Below are positions 8,508-16,123 of a stretch of 49,601 nucleotides of DNA, in pieces (the stretch's first letter is position 1; every line of letters begins with the position of its first letter). The notes below the pieces were generated by a model, which was given only the letters and a program-made list of their open reading frames with translations, searched no databases and was not told the DNA's origin. The position numbers and the translations under genes were made by a program. Source of the stretch: a virus; IMG/VR virus record IMGVR_UViG_3300044981_000039, positions 1-49,601 of that record, one strand, 5' to 3'.

Positions 8508-8537
8508 TTCGACAAGTTTTGAACAATACCATATATT
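8508..8537 (+). promoter_or_regulatory. Candidate promoter giving a leaderless or nearly leaderless transcript
   Basis: TTCGAC at 8508-8513 and TATATT at 8532-8537, spacing 18. The ATG of the next gene is only six bases after the -10 box and has no Shine-Dalgarno sequence, so initiation would fall on or beside the start codon. The surrounding 8418-8543 gap is AT-rich and contains CGTTTATAACC (about 8482), similar to the element near 3804. Confidence 0.4.
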
Positions 8538-8543
8538 GCGTCC

Positions 8544-9899
8544 ATGAAGACGCTTCGGACTTTCTGCGACGTTTCGGTCCAGGCCCGTTCGAAGCTGAAA
8601 GTGAGCAGCGAACGGACGCCGGAAGGGTATTTAGTTGCTGAAGTCAACGCAACGCGTCCAGGGATCTTTGAATACGTCGATGAACGCGGGGTTGTCTTAC
8701 GAGTCTTGCGCCCGCGCGACCAGGTCTTCGACAAAGAATCGATGGACTCGCTCCGGAACAAGCCGGCGACCTTCGATCATCCGGAAAACGAGATTCTCCC
8801 GGATTCGACCAACATTCAGAAATACATGGTCGGCGCGGTTCACGACCAGGTCGAAGAAGTCGACGACTTTGTCCGGACAAAATTAACGGTTTACCGCAAG
8901 GACGCCATTGATGCGATCGACGCGGGGAATGACGAAGTCAGTTGCGGTTATAAAGCGGTGTTTGAGGAATGCCCTGGTTCGGTCGATCCCGAATTCGGGC
9001 CTTACGACTTAAAGCAAACGAATATCCGCTATAACCACTTGGCGGTAGGTATCGATGAAGGACGCGGCGGTCCAAGTGTCCGGATTCTCTTAGACTCAAA
9101 GACCGCAACCATCAAAGGAGAAAATCCAATGGGCAAGAAATTTAAGCTTGGCGACAAGGACTTCGACGTTCCCGAAGATTTGCATGACGCGCTTTCGAAG
9201 CACTTCTCCGACAAGGATACCGAAATGTTGGGCATGAAGGCCCTTGCCGACAAATACAAGATTGACTCTGAAGGCTTGGCGAAAGAATTGGACAAGATGA
9301 AAAAGGCCAAAGATTCGATGGACGACGAGGAAGGCGAAGAGGCCGACGATGCCGCCGAAGCCGAAGAGAAAGATTGCAAAGATTCCGCCGGCTCGCTTTT
9401 GAATCTCGAAACCCTTCGTCCGCATACTTCAGTCGGTAAACGCATCAAGACTGCGTTCATCCGCCTTCATTCCACGATCAAAGCCGAGAAAGAAAAGACC
9501 GTTAAGGCCGTGACGGATTCCGCCGATCCGAACAAGTTGGCTGAAGCCGCCCAGGAACGCGCCAAGCTTGTTGGTGTGGCTTTGAATGTCTTGGACAAGG
9601 CCGACGCTCAAAAGCTTTTCCGGACGAATGCCGACGACATCAAGAAGCAGGTGATCGCGGCCAAGAATCCGAAATTGACCGCCGAGGTGATCGCGGCCAA
9701 GTCCGCCGAATGGCGCGACGGAATGTATGAATCGATTGCGAACAGCATCGATTTCAACATGGGCGAAACGCTCGGGGCCATGTTCATGCCTCCCGCCGAG
9801 ACGCGGCAAACGGTTCCTGGCCCTGGCAATGGCCGTCAACAGCGCGCGCCTTGGGTGAAGCCGAGTCTTTCCCATAGCCGGGCTTTGACCAAGAAGTAA
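8544..9899 (+). CDS. DUF2213 head protein (protease-like) with C-terminal scaffold region
   Basis: 451 aa. Residues 1-190 match DUF2213: SSERTPEGYLVAEV, a segment NKPATFDHPE, DEVSCGYKA and a YNHLAVGIDEGRGG end. DUF2213 proteins sit between portal and capsid genes and are usually regarded as prohead proteases; residues such as H in DHPE and S in VSCGY could serve catalysis, but this is inference. Residues 196-451 are highly charged, Ala/Lys/Glu-rich and helical like a scaffolding core, with an acidic stretch near 258-275. An internal in-frame start makes that part a separate product as well. Confidence 0.82.
   Translation: MKTLRTFCDVSVQARSKLKVSSERTPEGYLVAEVNATRPGIFEYVDERGVVLRVLRPRDQVFDKESMDSLRNKPATFDHPENEILPDSTNIQKYMVGAVHDQVEEVDDFVRTKLTVYRKDAIDAIDAGNDEVSCGYKAVFEECPGSVDPEFGPYDLKQTNIRYNHLAVGIDEGRGGPSVRILLDSKTATIKGENPMGKKFKLGDKDFDVPEDLHDALSKHFSDKDTEMLGMKALADKYKIDSEGLAKELDKMKKAKDSMDDEEGEEADDAAEAEEKDCKDSAGSLLNLETLRPHTSVGKRIKTAFIRLHSTIKAEKEKTVKAVTDSADPNKLAEAAQERAKLVGVALNVLDKADAQKLFRTNADDIKKQVIAAKNPKLTAEVIAAKSAEWRDGMYESIANSIDFNMGETLGAMFMPPAETRQTVPGPGNGRQQRAPWVKPSLSHSRALTKK
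9129..9899 (+). CDS. Nested scaffold-like protein from an internal in-frame start
   Basis: 256 aa, beginning MGKKFKLGDKDFDVPEDL at codon 196 of the DUF2213 gene. A textbook AAGGAG at 9115-9120, eight bases before the ATG, is buried in the coding sequence and is far better than anything upstream of the full-length start. The product would be the charged helical region alone. This copies the lambda C/Nu3 arrangement, where a protease gene contains an internally started scaffold gene. Inference, but with strong local evidence. Confidence 0.7.
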   Translation: MGKKFKLGDKDFDVPEDLHDALSKHFSDKDTEMLGMKALADKYKIDSEGLAKELDKMKKAKDSMDDEEGEEADDAAEAEEKDCKDSAGSLLNLETLRPHTSVGKRIKTAFIRLHSTIKAEKEKTVKAVTDSADPNKLAEAAQERAKLVGVALNVLDKADAQKLFRTNADDIKKQVIAAKNPKLTAEVIAAKSAEWRDGMYESIANSIDFNMGETLGAMFMPPAETRQTVPGPGNGRQQRAPWVKPSLSHSRALTKK

Positions 9900-9920
9900 C
9901 GATTTGAAATTTTCCTAACT

Positions 9921-9939
9921 AGCGCGAAGGCGCTTTTTT
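9921..9939 (+). terminator. Intrinsic terminator
   Basis: AGCGC (9921-9925), loop GAAG, GCGCT (9930-9934), followed by a T run to 9939. It separates the DUF2213/scaffold gene from the abundant structural genes. Confidence 0.8.
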
Positions 9940-9951
9940 GAGGTAAACAAA

Positions 9952-10530
9952 ATGGCCGGTGCAAATCCATTTCCGATTCCCTACCCCGCAGCGACGGTTC
10001 AATTAGCCTATCAGGCGAATTTCAATCAGCCCGGAGCTGGACGCCTTGCGGAGAATACCCGTTTCAAGAAGATCGTAACGGGTATCAATCCGAACGGCAT
10101 CTTGGTTTTCGGTTGCTTGGTCTGCGTCGACCATACCGTGACGACCACGCTTCAGGGCGGCATTGCTCAAGGCGTAAAGCATCCGGCCAGTTCCGGCGAT
10201 TTGAATTATGGAATCGTCGGTTTGGTCATGGCGTCGGCTGCGATGGAAACCCGCCGCGACACGAACCCGCCTTCTTATCAGCAATTCGACCCCGCCAACA
10301 TTCTTCGCGCCGGTGTCATGTGGACCGCCTTCGAAACGGCGACCACGGTTCATGGTGCTGTGTATGTCCGCACCACCGCCAACGGTTCGCTTTCGCAGCT
10401 CGGCGCGCTTCGCGGCGATAACGACGGCGGCAATGCGACATTGGTTGCCAACGCCTACATGATGGACGCGTCTAGCCAAGGCACTTATGGCGGCTATTCG
10501 CGGATCGACTTCAACTTCACCGGGCAGTAA
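9952..10530 (+). CDS. Putative head decoration or cement protein
   Basis: 192 aa, rich in Gly, Ala, Thr and Asn, with a beta-rich pattern and no membrane segment or signal peptide (starts MAGANPFPIPYPAAT). It lies directly before the major capsid gene and between two terminators, so it is likely made in large amounts. DUF2190-like and other decoration proteins occupy this position; I do not recognise the family with certainty. Ribosome binding site GAGGTAA is moderate. Confidence 0.6.
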   Translation: MAGANPFPIPYPAATVQLAYQANFNQPGAGRLAENTRFKKIVTGINPNGILVFGCLVCVDHTVTTTLQGGIAQGVKHPASSGDLNYGIVGLVMASAAMETRRDTNPPSYQQFDPANILRAGVMWTAFETATTVHGAVYVRTTANGSLSQLGALRGDNDGGNATLVANAYMMDASSQGTYGGYSRIDFNFTGQ

Positions 10531-10550
10531 AGACCTGCCCGGTTTCTTTT
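10519..10550 (+). terminator. Intrinsic terminator overlapping the stop codon
   Basis: Perfect 9-bp stem ACCGGGCAG (10519-10527) / CTGCCCGGT (10535-10543) with a seven-base loop that contains the TAA stop, followed by TTCTTTT. It lies between the decoration-like gene and the capsid gene. Confidence 0.75.
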
Positions 10551-10572
10551 CTCTTTCAGGGGACGCTAAACA

Positions 10573-11658
10573 ATGAAAACTTCGAGTCGTTACTCCGGAC
10601 GCGCGAAAATGAAGTCGCCGGTTCATAACTTTGGAGCCATGACCGGGCAGGGCCGGCATCGTAAGCAAGGCTACTTCGGAGCGCCGGCGAACTTCGAAGT
10701 CAATGTCCATGATTCCGTGAAGGGGATTACCCGGACGGTCTTGGATAGCGGGGAAAGCGTCTTCTTCCTGCGTGAACTTGAACACATCATGAAGTATGTG
10801 CATGAAGTGGAATACGAAACGCTGAAGGGCCGGAAGTTCGTTCCGGTGAACACCGAAGTTCCGGAAGGCGCGACGAATTGGACCTGGCGTCAATTTGACC
10901 GTGTCGGTATCGCGCGCGTGATTCGCGACTATAGCGAAGACATCGCCCGCGTCGACATCGTCGGCACCGAGTTCTACAACAACCTGATTGTGAGTTTGTC
11001 GGCCGGCTTCGGCTACAACCAACAGGAAATTCGCTCGGCTCAATACACCGGCCTTCCTTTGGATGCCCGCCGGGCTGCGACTGCTGCTGAATCCATCCGT
11101 CGCCTGGAAGATGATTTGATCTTCTTTGGTGATGCGCGGACGAACTTGGGTGGGTTCATTAACAATGCCAACATGACGGAAATCACGCTCACGGCCGATG
11201 GCGCGGGAAGCGTGGTTAACTGGTCGGCCAAGACCGCCGATCAAATCCTTCGCGACTTGAACCAGATCGCGAACACGATCGTTGCGGATACGAAAGAAGT
11301 GGAGATCCCGGATACGATGATCTTCCCGACTTCGGAATTCCAGTTGATCGCGACCAAGCGCATTGGCGTCGACAGTAACATGACCGTCTTGAAATACTTC
11401 CTCGAAACGAATCCGTATATCACGGATATCGATTCTTCGCCGAAGTTGGTCGGAGCTGGCGCGGGTGGAGATGATCGGGTTCTTTGCTACCATCGCGACA
11501 AGACGAAATTGGAAGTGATTATCCCGATGGACATCAAGCAATACGAGCCGGAGAAACGCGGCCTGGAATATATCGTCGACATGGAAAGCCGTTTTGGCGG
11601 TGTCGCGGTATACAAGCCCCTTTCGATGGCCTATACCGACCTTCCGTCCGGCGACTAA
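10573..11658 (+). CDS. Major capsid protein (DUF2184-like, HK97 fold)
   Basis: 361 aa. The pattern fits DUF2184 capsids: an N-terminal arm, then REVEYETLKGRKFVPV-like strand (here HEVEYETLKGRKFVPV near 80), a helical spine with WRQFDRVGIARVIRDY, the segment EDDLIFFGDARTNLGGFIN near 180-200, and a C-terminal MESRFGGVAVYKPLSMAY. Length and position after scaffold and decoration genes agree. Flanked by strong terminators on both sides, consistent with very high expression. Ribosome binding site AGGGGA. Confidence 0.9.
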   Translation: MKTSSRYSGRAKMKSPVHNFGAMTGQGRHRKQGYFGAPANFEVNVHDSVKGITRTVLDSGESVFFLRELEHIMKYVHEVEYETLKGRKFVPVNTEVPEGATNWTWRQFDRVGIARVIRDYSEDIARVDIVGTEFYNNLIVSLSAGFGYNQQEIRSAQYTGLPLDARRAATAAESIRRLEDDLIFFGDARTNLGGFINNANMTEITLTADGAGSVVNWSAKTADQILRDLNQIANTIVADTKEVEIPDTMIFPTSEFQLIATKRIGVDSNMTVLKYFLETNPYITDIDSSPKLVGAGAGGDDRVLCYHRDKTKLEVIIPMDIKQYEPEKRGLEYIVDMESRFGGVAVYKPLSMAYTDLPSGD

Positions 11659-11690
11659 GGCGGAAGCCGACCCTGATTTTTAAAACCAGA

Positions 11691-11723
11691 AGGGCGGTCT
11701 TCGATAAGGGGACCGCCCTTTTA
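11691..11723 (+). terminator. Intrinsic terminator after the capsid gene
   Basis: Perfect 9-bp stem AGGGCGGTC (11691-11699) / GACCGCCCT (11711-11719) with an 11-base loop, then TTTTA. Third terminator within 1.8 kb. Confidence 0.85.
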
Positions 11724-11739
11724 TTCTCTCCCGGAGAAA

Positions 11740-12354
11740 ATGACCATGCTTAAGACGATTGTCAAACCTGGAAAGCAGAGCGAAGTAAAGCGCCTGGAAG
11801 CGGAAGAGTCCGCGAAGAAAGACTCCAAAGGCGTTGTGTGGCTGGATTGGAAGGAAGCGCGCTTGAACACGATCTATCCGAGTGCTTACGCCAAGGCCAG
11901 TTCGCGTTTGACCAAAGCCGACGAAGTTTTGAGTCCTGAAGAACAGGCCGAACTGAAGAAGACGGTAAAAAAGGTTCGTTTGATTCCTGGCTTGAATTCC
12001 TATTCGATCGCTGAATACAACGCGATCAAGGATCATCCCTCGGTGATCAAGAAGTTCAAGGATGGACGCCTGAAGCTTTGGACTAAGGAAGAATTGAATC
12101 CGAAGGACAATTCTGGCGATGAAAAGCCGATTCAGTCGCTTCCGGATTCCCTGGACGAAGTCGCAACAGCTTCCGCGAAAGAATTGGCGGAGTCTTGCGG
12201 CGACTTAAAGCTTTTGAAGAAGTGGTTGAAATCGGAAGAGGCTGGCAAAGCGCGCGGCGTGGTCCTTGGGGCGATTGAAGCCAAGATTGAGGACATTGAG
12301 GAAGTCGAAAAGTCGATGGCTTCCGCCGGAGAAGAAGACCGAGACAACGACTAA
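11740..12354 (+). CDS. Hypothetical charged protein of the head-connector region
   Basis: 204 aa. N-terminal residues are basic; the middle has a Pro/Tyr-containing segment (LIPGLNSYSIAEYNAIKDHP). Residues 135-195 form a helical module with SAKELAESCGDLKLLKKWL and ARGVVLGAIEAKIEDIEE. Similar small helical modules occur at the ends of phage proteins in this position. Ribosome binding site CGGAGA lies just before the ATG; a second ATG two codons later is equally possible. Probably a structural or assembly protein. Confidence 0.55.
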   Translation: MTMLKTIVKPGKQSEVKRLEAEESAKKDSKGVVWLDWKEARLNTIYPSAYAKASSRLTKADEVLSPEEQAELKKTVKKVRLIPGLNSYSIAEYNAIKDHPSVIKKFKDGRLKLWTKEELNPKDNSGDEKPIQSLPDSLDEVATASAKELAESCGDLKLLKKWLKSEEAGKARGVVLGAIEAKIEDIEEVEKSMASAGEEDRDND

Positions 12355-12364
12355 GGGGTGAATC

Positions 12365-12769
12365 GTGGACCTGATTACTTGGTCGATCTTTTCGAGTTTC
12401 TTTCCGGAGTTCGCTAACGCTTCGGCGGCGGTTCAAGCGGCCGTCGGAGCCTTGGCTCCGGTTGCTCAGGTCTTCGTATCGGCCCAGGTCTTTCCGGTTC
12501 AAACGCAGGATTACGCGCAAAGTTTGGTGATCGCCCACTTATTGCAGCTCGGATATTGGCAAGGTGGGGGATCGGTAATTGGAATGACGGTCGGCAAAGT
12601 ATCGCAACAGCAAGCCGCGATGCCCACGGATAAGACCGACTTTAACATGACCAGTTACGGCAAACGGTATCTCTCTTTAGGCCGCGTCTTTAGGACGCCT
12701 GTTCTTTTCGCCGGCGGTGGATCGTATCAAATTCCGCCCTATGGCAACCGTCAACCGACATGGTCTTAG
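12365..12769 (+). CDS. Head-tail connector protein (DUF4054-like)
   Basis: 134 aa from a GTG with AGGGGTG just upstream. The family pattern is F-F-P-E-F at the start (SFFPEFANA), an all-helical middle with LVIAHLLQLG, a Gly-rich turn and a terminal basic/aromatic segment (YGKRYLSLGRVF). DUF4054 proteins are adaptor-like head completion proteins in myoviruses of this type. It is followed after three bases by the HK97 gp10-like gene. Confidence 0.65.
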   Translation: MDLITWSIFSSFFPEFANASAAVQAAVGALAPVAQVFVSAQVFPVQTQDYAQSLVIAHLLQLGYWQGGGSVIGMTVGKVSQQQAAMPTDKTDFNMTSYGKRYLSLGRVFRTPVLFAGGGSYQIPPYGNRQPTWS

Positions 12770-12772
12770 GCC

Positions 12773-13330
12773 ATGTCTAAGCCGGTCACGGTTTCGAAGC
12801 TTACCCCGGAAGGGATTAAGTTCTTCGAAGCCGTCCAACAGTTTCAGAAAAAGCCGTATGTGAAAGCTGGCGTCTTAAAGTTGGACGCCAAACAGCCAAA
12901 AGTCCTGGACGAAGAAGGCAATCAAAGCGCCACGGTTCATTTAATCGACGTCGCGATTGCCAATGAGTTTGGGACGAAGCATATACCAGAACGAAGCTAT
13001 TTACGCGCCACGATCCGCAAGCAATCCGGAAAATGGGCGGATATGGGCAAGAAGCTTATCGTTCGATGCTTTCATGGCGAAATTTCTACCGAAGATGCCC
13101 TAGGTATCATGGGCCTTCAGATTGTGAAGGATGTCCAGGCGACCATGCGCGGGAATGTGCCGCCGCCTAATGCACCTTCAACGATTCGGAGAAAGACGGC
13201 CACGATTCAGGGCAAGAAGGCTCGTTTACATGCGGATATTCGCGGGGCCTTCGGTGAAGGGACTTTGAGGGACACCGGTCAACTTCTCAATTCCATGTCG
13301 TCGCAAGTGATTATGGGTGACGGCAAATAG
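12773..13330 (+). CDS. HK97 gp10-like neck/tail completion protein
   Basis: 185 aa. The diagnostic segment IANEFGTKHIPERSYLRAT (about 62-80) matches the conserved family core, and the C terminus has a LRDTGQLLNSMSS motif typical of these proteins (first strand of a membrane-free beta sandwich, then LxDTGxLxxS). It should act at the head-tail joint. No RBS stands out; translation is probably coupled to the gene three bases upstream. Confidence 0.8.
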   Translation: MSKPVTVSKLTPEGIKFFEAVQQFQKKPYVKAGVLKLDAKQPKVLDEEGNQSATVHLIDVAIANEFGTKHIPERSYLRATIRKQSGKWADMGKKLIVRCFHGEISTEDALGIMGLQIVKDVQATMRGNVPPPNAPSTIRRKTATIQGKKARLHADIRGAFGEGTLRDTGQLLNSMSSQVIMGDGK

Positions 13331-13342
13331 AAGGAAGCAATC

Positions 13343-14698
13343 ATGGCTAATTGGAACGTCAATCAAGAATTCGTTACCTATCCACCGGCTACACAGCCGA
13401 GCGCGCCCGTTTTGGCCCAAAACGTCAATCGGAAGTTTCTTCAGGTCTCGAATAATGGGACGTCTTCGGCGATCCGGATTAAATTCAGCAATAACTTTTC
13501 GGTTCCTACGAACCAGGTCGATAACATTTCGTTCAATGGGACGCCGAATTCTGGAACTTGGACGATCACGGATTGGCTTGGAAATGTGAGTTCGGCTTTG
13601 AGCGCCACGGAAACGGCGGTGAATTTGCAGACAGCGATTAACGCTTTAGCGGCTGTCTCTGCCTTTGGATCGGTTGTGGTAACGGGATCTATGACCACCG
13701 GTTTTACAGTGACGTTTAGTGGAACTGGATTGGCGAATCTTCCGATTCCTTCGCCTGGTCTTACAGTCCAGAGCAGCATGACGAATACGACCGTTGAAAC
13801 CAATGCGGTCCAGGTGATCAATTGGAGCGCCGCGCCTACATCCGGAACCTTCAAATTACAAGATTGGCTTGGCAATCAGACAGGGGCTTTGAACTACAAC
13901 GCTTCGGGAGCCACGATCGAGACAGCCTTAAACGCCTTAGCTGCTATCAATAACGGTGTTTCTAGCGTGGTTGTGGGGACTTCGACAATCACGATCACCT
14001 ATGGCGCGGGCGCTTTGGAATACACGGTCGTTCCCTTAATTTCCGTTGTCGCCAATACCTTGACCAATAACACCACGCTTCAAAGTGGCGTCCAAGTCTT
14101 CTACGTCTTGCCTCAACCCTTACAGGGAACCTATGCCCTTCAATATGGCGGTCAAGTTACAGCCCAATTGGCCTACAACGCCACGGCGATGCAAATCCAA
14201 ACTGCCTTGCAAGCTTTGTCGACGATTGGGGCGGGGAATTGCGAAGTTGCTGGCGTGTCTTTGTCCGAAGGCTTTTTTGTGACGTTTACTGGTTCTTTGG
14301 CAAATAGCTTCGTGACTTTGATTTCGGTCTTCAATGGAGAATACAACCAAGGCAAACAGGATTGGGGGCAGACTCCCGGCGAACTTTTCCCGGATGTTTT
14401 TGTTGCTCCCCAAAAGCGCGGTCCTGCCGGTGGATGCTCAATTTTTGTTGATGTAGTGACGCCTGGCATTGGACCCGTTTCGGTGACGGATACGGTTGTG
14501 ACAACGACTGTTGGGGTTCCGGCTGCTGCTGTTGCGGCCTCAATTGTGGTTACGATCCCAGGCGTTGCGCCGGTGATTGACGGTGTCGTTGTGAATCCCG
14601 GAGTTCCCTTGGTTTACGACTACGAAGTCCCGGTCGGAGCTATGTATATGATCGGCGATGCAACGGGGATTCCGGTTCAAGTCTTAGAAGGCGTCTAA
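13343..14698 (+). CDS. Virion protein with three tandem Ig-like modules
   Basis: 451 aa, Ala/Thr/Val/Asn-rich. Three repeats of roughly 85 residues start near residues 58, 152 and 242. Each opens with a strand of the type SGTFKLQDWLG or QGTYALQYGG, has a helix with a pattern like IETALNALAAI, and ends in a strand of hydrophobic/Thr alternation. After them come a Pro-rich segment (GPAGGCSIFVDVVTPG) and a beta-rich C terminus. Related single modules occur in the two following tail proteins. Probably a neck, collar or decoration protein exposed on the virion. AAGGAAG precedes the ATG. Confidence 0.6.
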   Translation: MANWNVNQEFVTYPPATQPSAPVLAQNVNRKFLQVSNNGTSSAIRIKFSNNFSVPTNQVDNISFNGTPNSGTWTITDWLGNVSSALSATETAVNLQTAINALAAVSAFGSVVVTGSMTTGFTVTFSGTGLANLPIPSPGLTVQSSMTNTTVETNAVQVINWSAAPTSGTFKLQDWLGNQTGALNYNASGATIETALNALAAINNGVSSVVVGTSTITITYGAGALEYTVVPLISVVANTLTNNTTLQSGVQVFYVLPQPLQGTYALQYGGQVTAQLAYNATAMQIQTALQALSTIGAGNCEVAGVSLSEGFFVTFTGSLANSFVTLISVFNGEYNQGKQDWGQTPGELFPDVFVAPQKRGPAGGCSIFVDVVTPGIGPVSVTDTVVTTTVGVPAAAVAASIVVTIPGVAPVIDGVVVNPGVPLVYDYEVPVGAMYMIGDATGIPVQVLEGV

Positions 14699-15058
14699 GT
14701 GAACTTGCCGATTTCAAGTTTCGGCCAGATTTACAACTTTACGCGCTATACGCCAATGCCGCCTTTGAATGGGCAAGCCCAAAAGCCGACGGCGGCAACT
14801 TTGACAATCTTGGCTTTGATCGAACCGATTACCGGAATGGAGACGTTGAACCTTCCGGAAGGATGGCGGGATAAGGGAGCAATTACGATTTGGTCGGAAA
14901 TCTTGCTTCAGATTGCGGACGATCAAAAAGGGCAGCTTGGCGATCGTGTTTCGTGGAACGGTTATATTTATGAAGTCCGGCTTCGGGCGGATTGGGAAAG
15001 GCCGGTATTCCTGAATAACTTGGAATACATAGCCTTCAAACAGGATAGGGCGCAATGA
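14699..15058 (+). CDS. Putative head-tail joining protein
   Basis: 119 aa from a GTG immediately after the previous stop. It is compact, with a strand-rich second half (DRVSWNGYIYEVRLRADWER) of the sort seen in small head-closure and tail-joining proteins, where an oligomeric beta barrel is formed. Stop overlaps the start of the next gene by four bases (ATGA). Assignment rests mainly on position between connector and tail terminator genes. Confidence 0.5.
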   Translation: MNLPISSFGQIYNFTRYTPMPPLNGQAQKPTAATLTILALIEPITGMETLNLPEGWRDKGAITIWSEILLQIADDQKGQLGDRVSWNGYIYEVRLRADWERPVFLNNLEYIAFKQDRAQ

Positions 15059-16107
15059 ACGTTAATCTGGTCGGTATGGATACCGGCACAACTAGCGCAA
15101 GGTTGCTTTGGGATCCGACCCAGGATCCCGGAGCGACTTTTAACGTTTATCGCGGGACAACCAATGTCTTCGGAAGTGCCACGAAATTAACCAGTTCGGC
15201 CCTTGCTGTTGGCGCTTTTCTTTATAACGACTACAGTGCTTCCGCAGACACGCTTTATTACTATTGGCTTGAAGACCAGAATTCCAATGTTTTTGGTCCC
15301 GCAAGTGTCACAACCGATGCGGTAACGCCAAGCGAAAATGAACTGGACGAAACACAGTTAAACGCCCTTTTCACATGGGCAAATACCGTCCTAGGAGGCC
15401 TATACCCGATTCAATGGGCCTATCAGCCACTAGACCAGGGGATTAACCCGAAAGTCGTCCTGAACGTCGTGAGCGTTGAAAAACCGCTATACAGTGACGA
15501 CCTTCGGGCGAATAACCAAGTTTACGCGGGTGCTAGAACCGCCTTAATTAGCGTGACTGTGTCTTCAGTCCCTCAATCGTCCGAACGGACTTTGATTTCA
15601 ATCCCGGAAGCTTTGTCTGGGACTTATACAGTCACGATTAACGGAGTTGCCTTTACGGTGACTTATAGAAGTGCTCCTACCAATACGACCGTCATTCTTC
15701 AAGCCCTTTTGGCTTTGATCCAAGCGGATTACGACAACGCGGGTCTTTGTGGCCTGGATCCGGCCAATCAGATCCTTTTTGTCCAGCCAACTGATGGAAA
15801 TGTCGAAGAATTGACGATCACGGTTTCCAGCAATATCAATACGCCAACGACAGCCCAAACTCCGAAGGCGATGTCAATTGCTCAAACGCTTCGGAATTCC
15901 TTGGAAGATCCGGTTAATCGGGATCCGCTTTGGGCGGCGAATATCGCGATTGCGGCTTATTCCGTTATTCGGGATATTTCGACAAATCTTCAGACAAGCG
16001 CGGAATTGCGGGCACAGTTCGACCTGGATTTGAACTTGGCGGCGGTGACACAAACCACGCCTCCAATTATCGATACGGTCACGCCTTTGACCGGCACTTA
16101 TTCTTAA
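15055..16107 (+). CDS. Tail terminator / neck protein with inserted Ig-like domains
   Basis: 350 aa. Residues 10-90 look like a fibronectin type III domain (SARLLWDPTQD, FNVYRGTTNV, YYYWLEDQNS). Residues 95-180 plus 265-350 resemble the neck terminator (gp12-like, LIC_12616) family, ending with VIRDISTNLQTSAELRAQFD and a beta strand. Between these halves is an Ig-like module beginning SGTYTVTINGVAFTVTY, the same kind found in the flanking genes. The terminator ring caps the tail tube. Overlaps the previous gene by four bases. Confidence 0.65.
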   Translation: MNVNLVGMDTGTTSARLLWDPTQDPGATFNVYRGTTNVFGSATKLTSSALAVGAFLYNDYSASADTLYYYWLEDQNSNVFGPASVTTDAVTPSENELDETQLNALFTWANTVLGGLYPIQWAYQPLDQGINPKVVLNVVSVEKPLYSDDLRANNQVYAGARTALISVTVSSVPQSSERTLISIPEALSGTYTVTINGVAFTVTYRSAPTNTTVILQALLALIQADYDNAGLCGLDPANQILFVQPTDGNVEELTITVSSNINTPTTAQTPKAMSIAQTLRNSLEDPVNRDPLWAANIAIAAYSVIRDISTNLQTSAELRAQFDLDLNLAAVTQTTPPIIDTVTPLTGTYS

Positions 16108-16123
16108 CTAGAAGGAAAAGCCC

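Noticed and set aside
10003-11541. 512-aa open frame on the minus strand opposite the capsid genes
   Set aside because: It lies wholly against the decoration and major capsid genes, has no ribosome site or family resemblance, and its length follows from the GC-rich third positions of the real genes.
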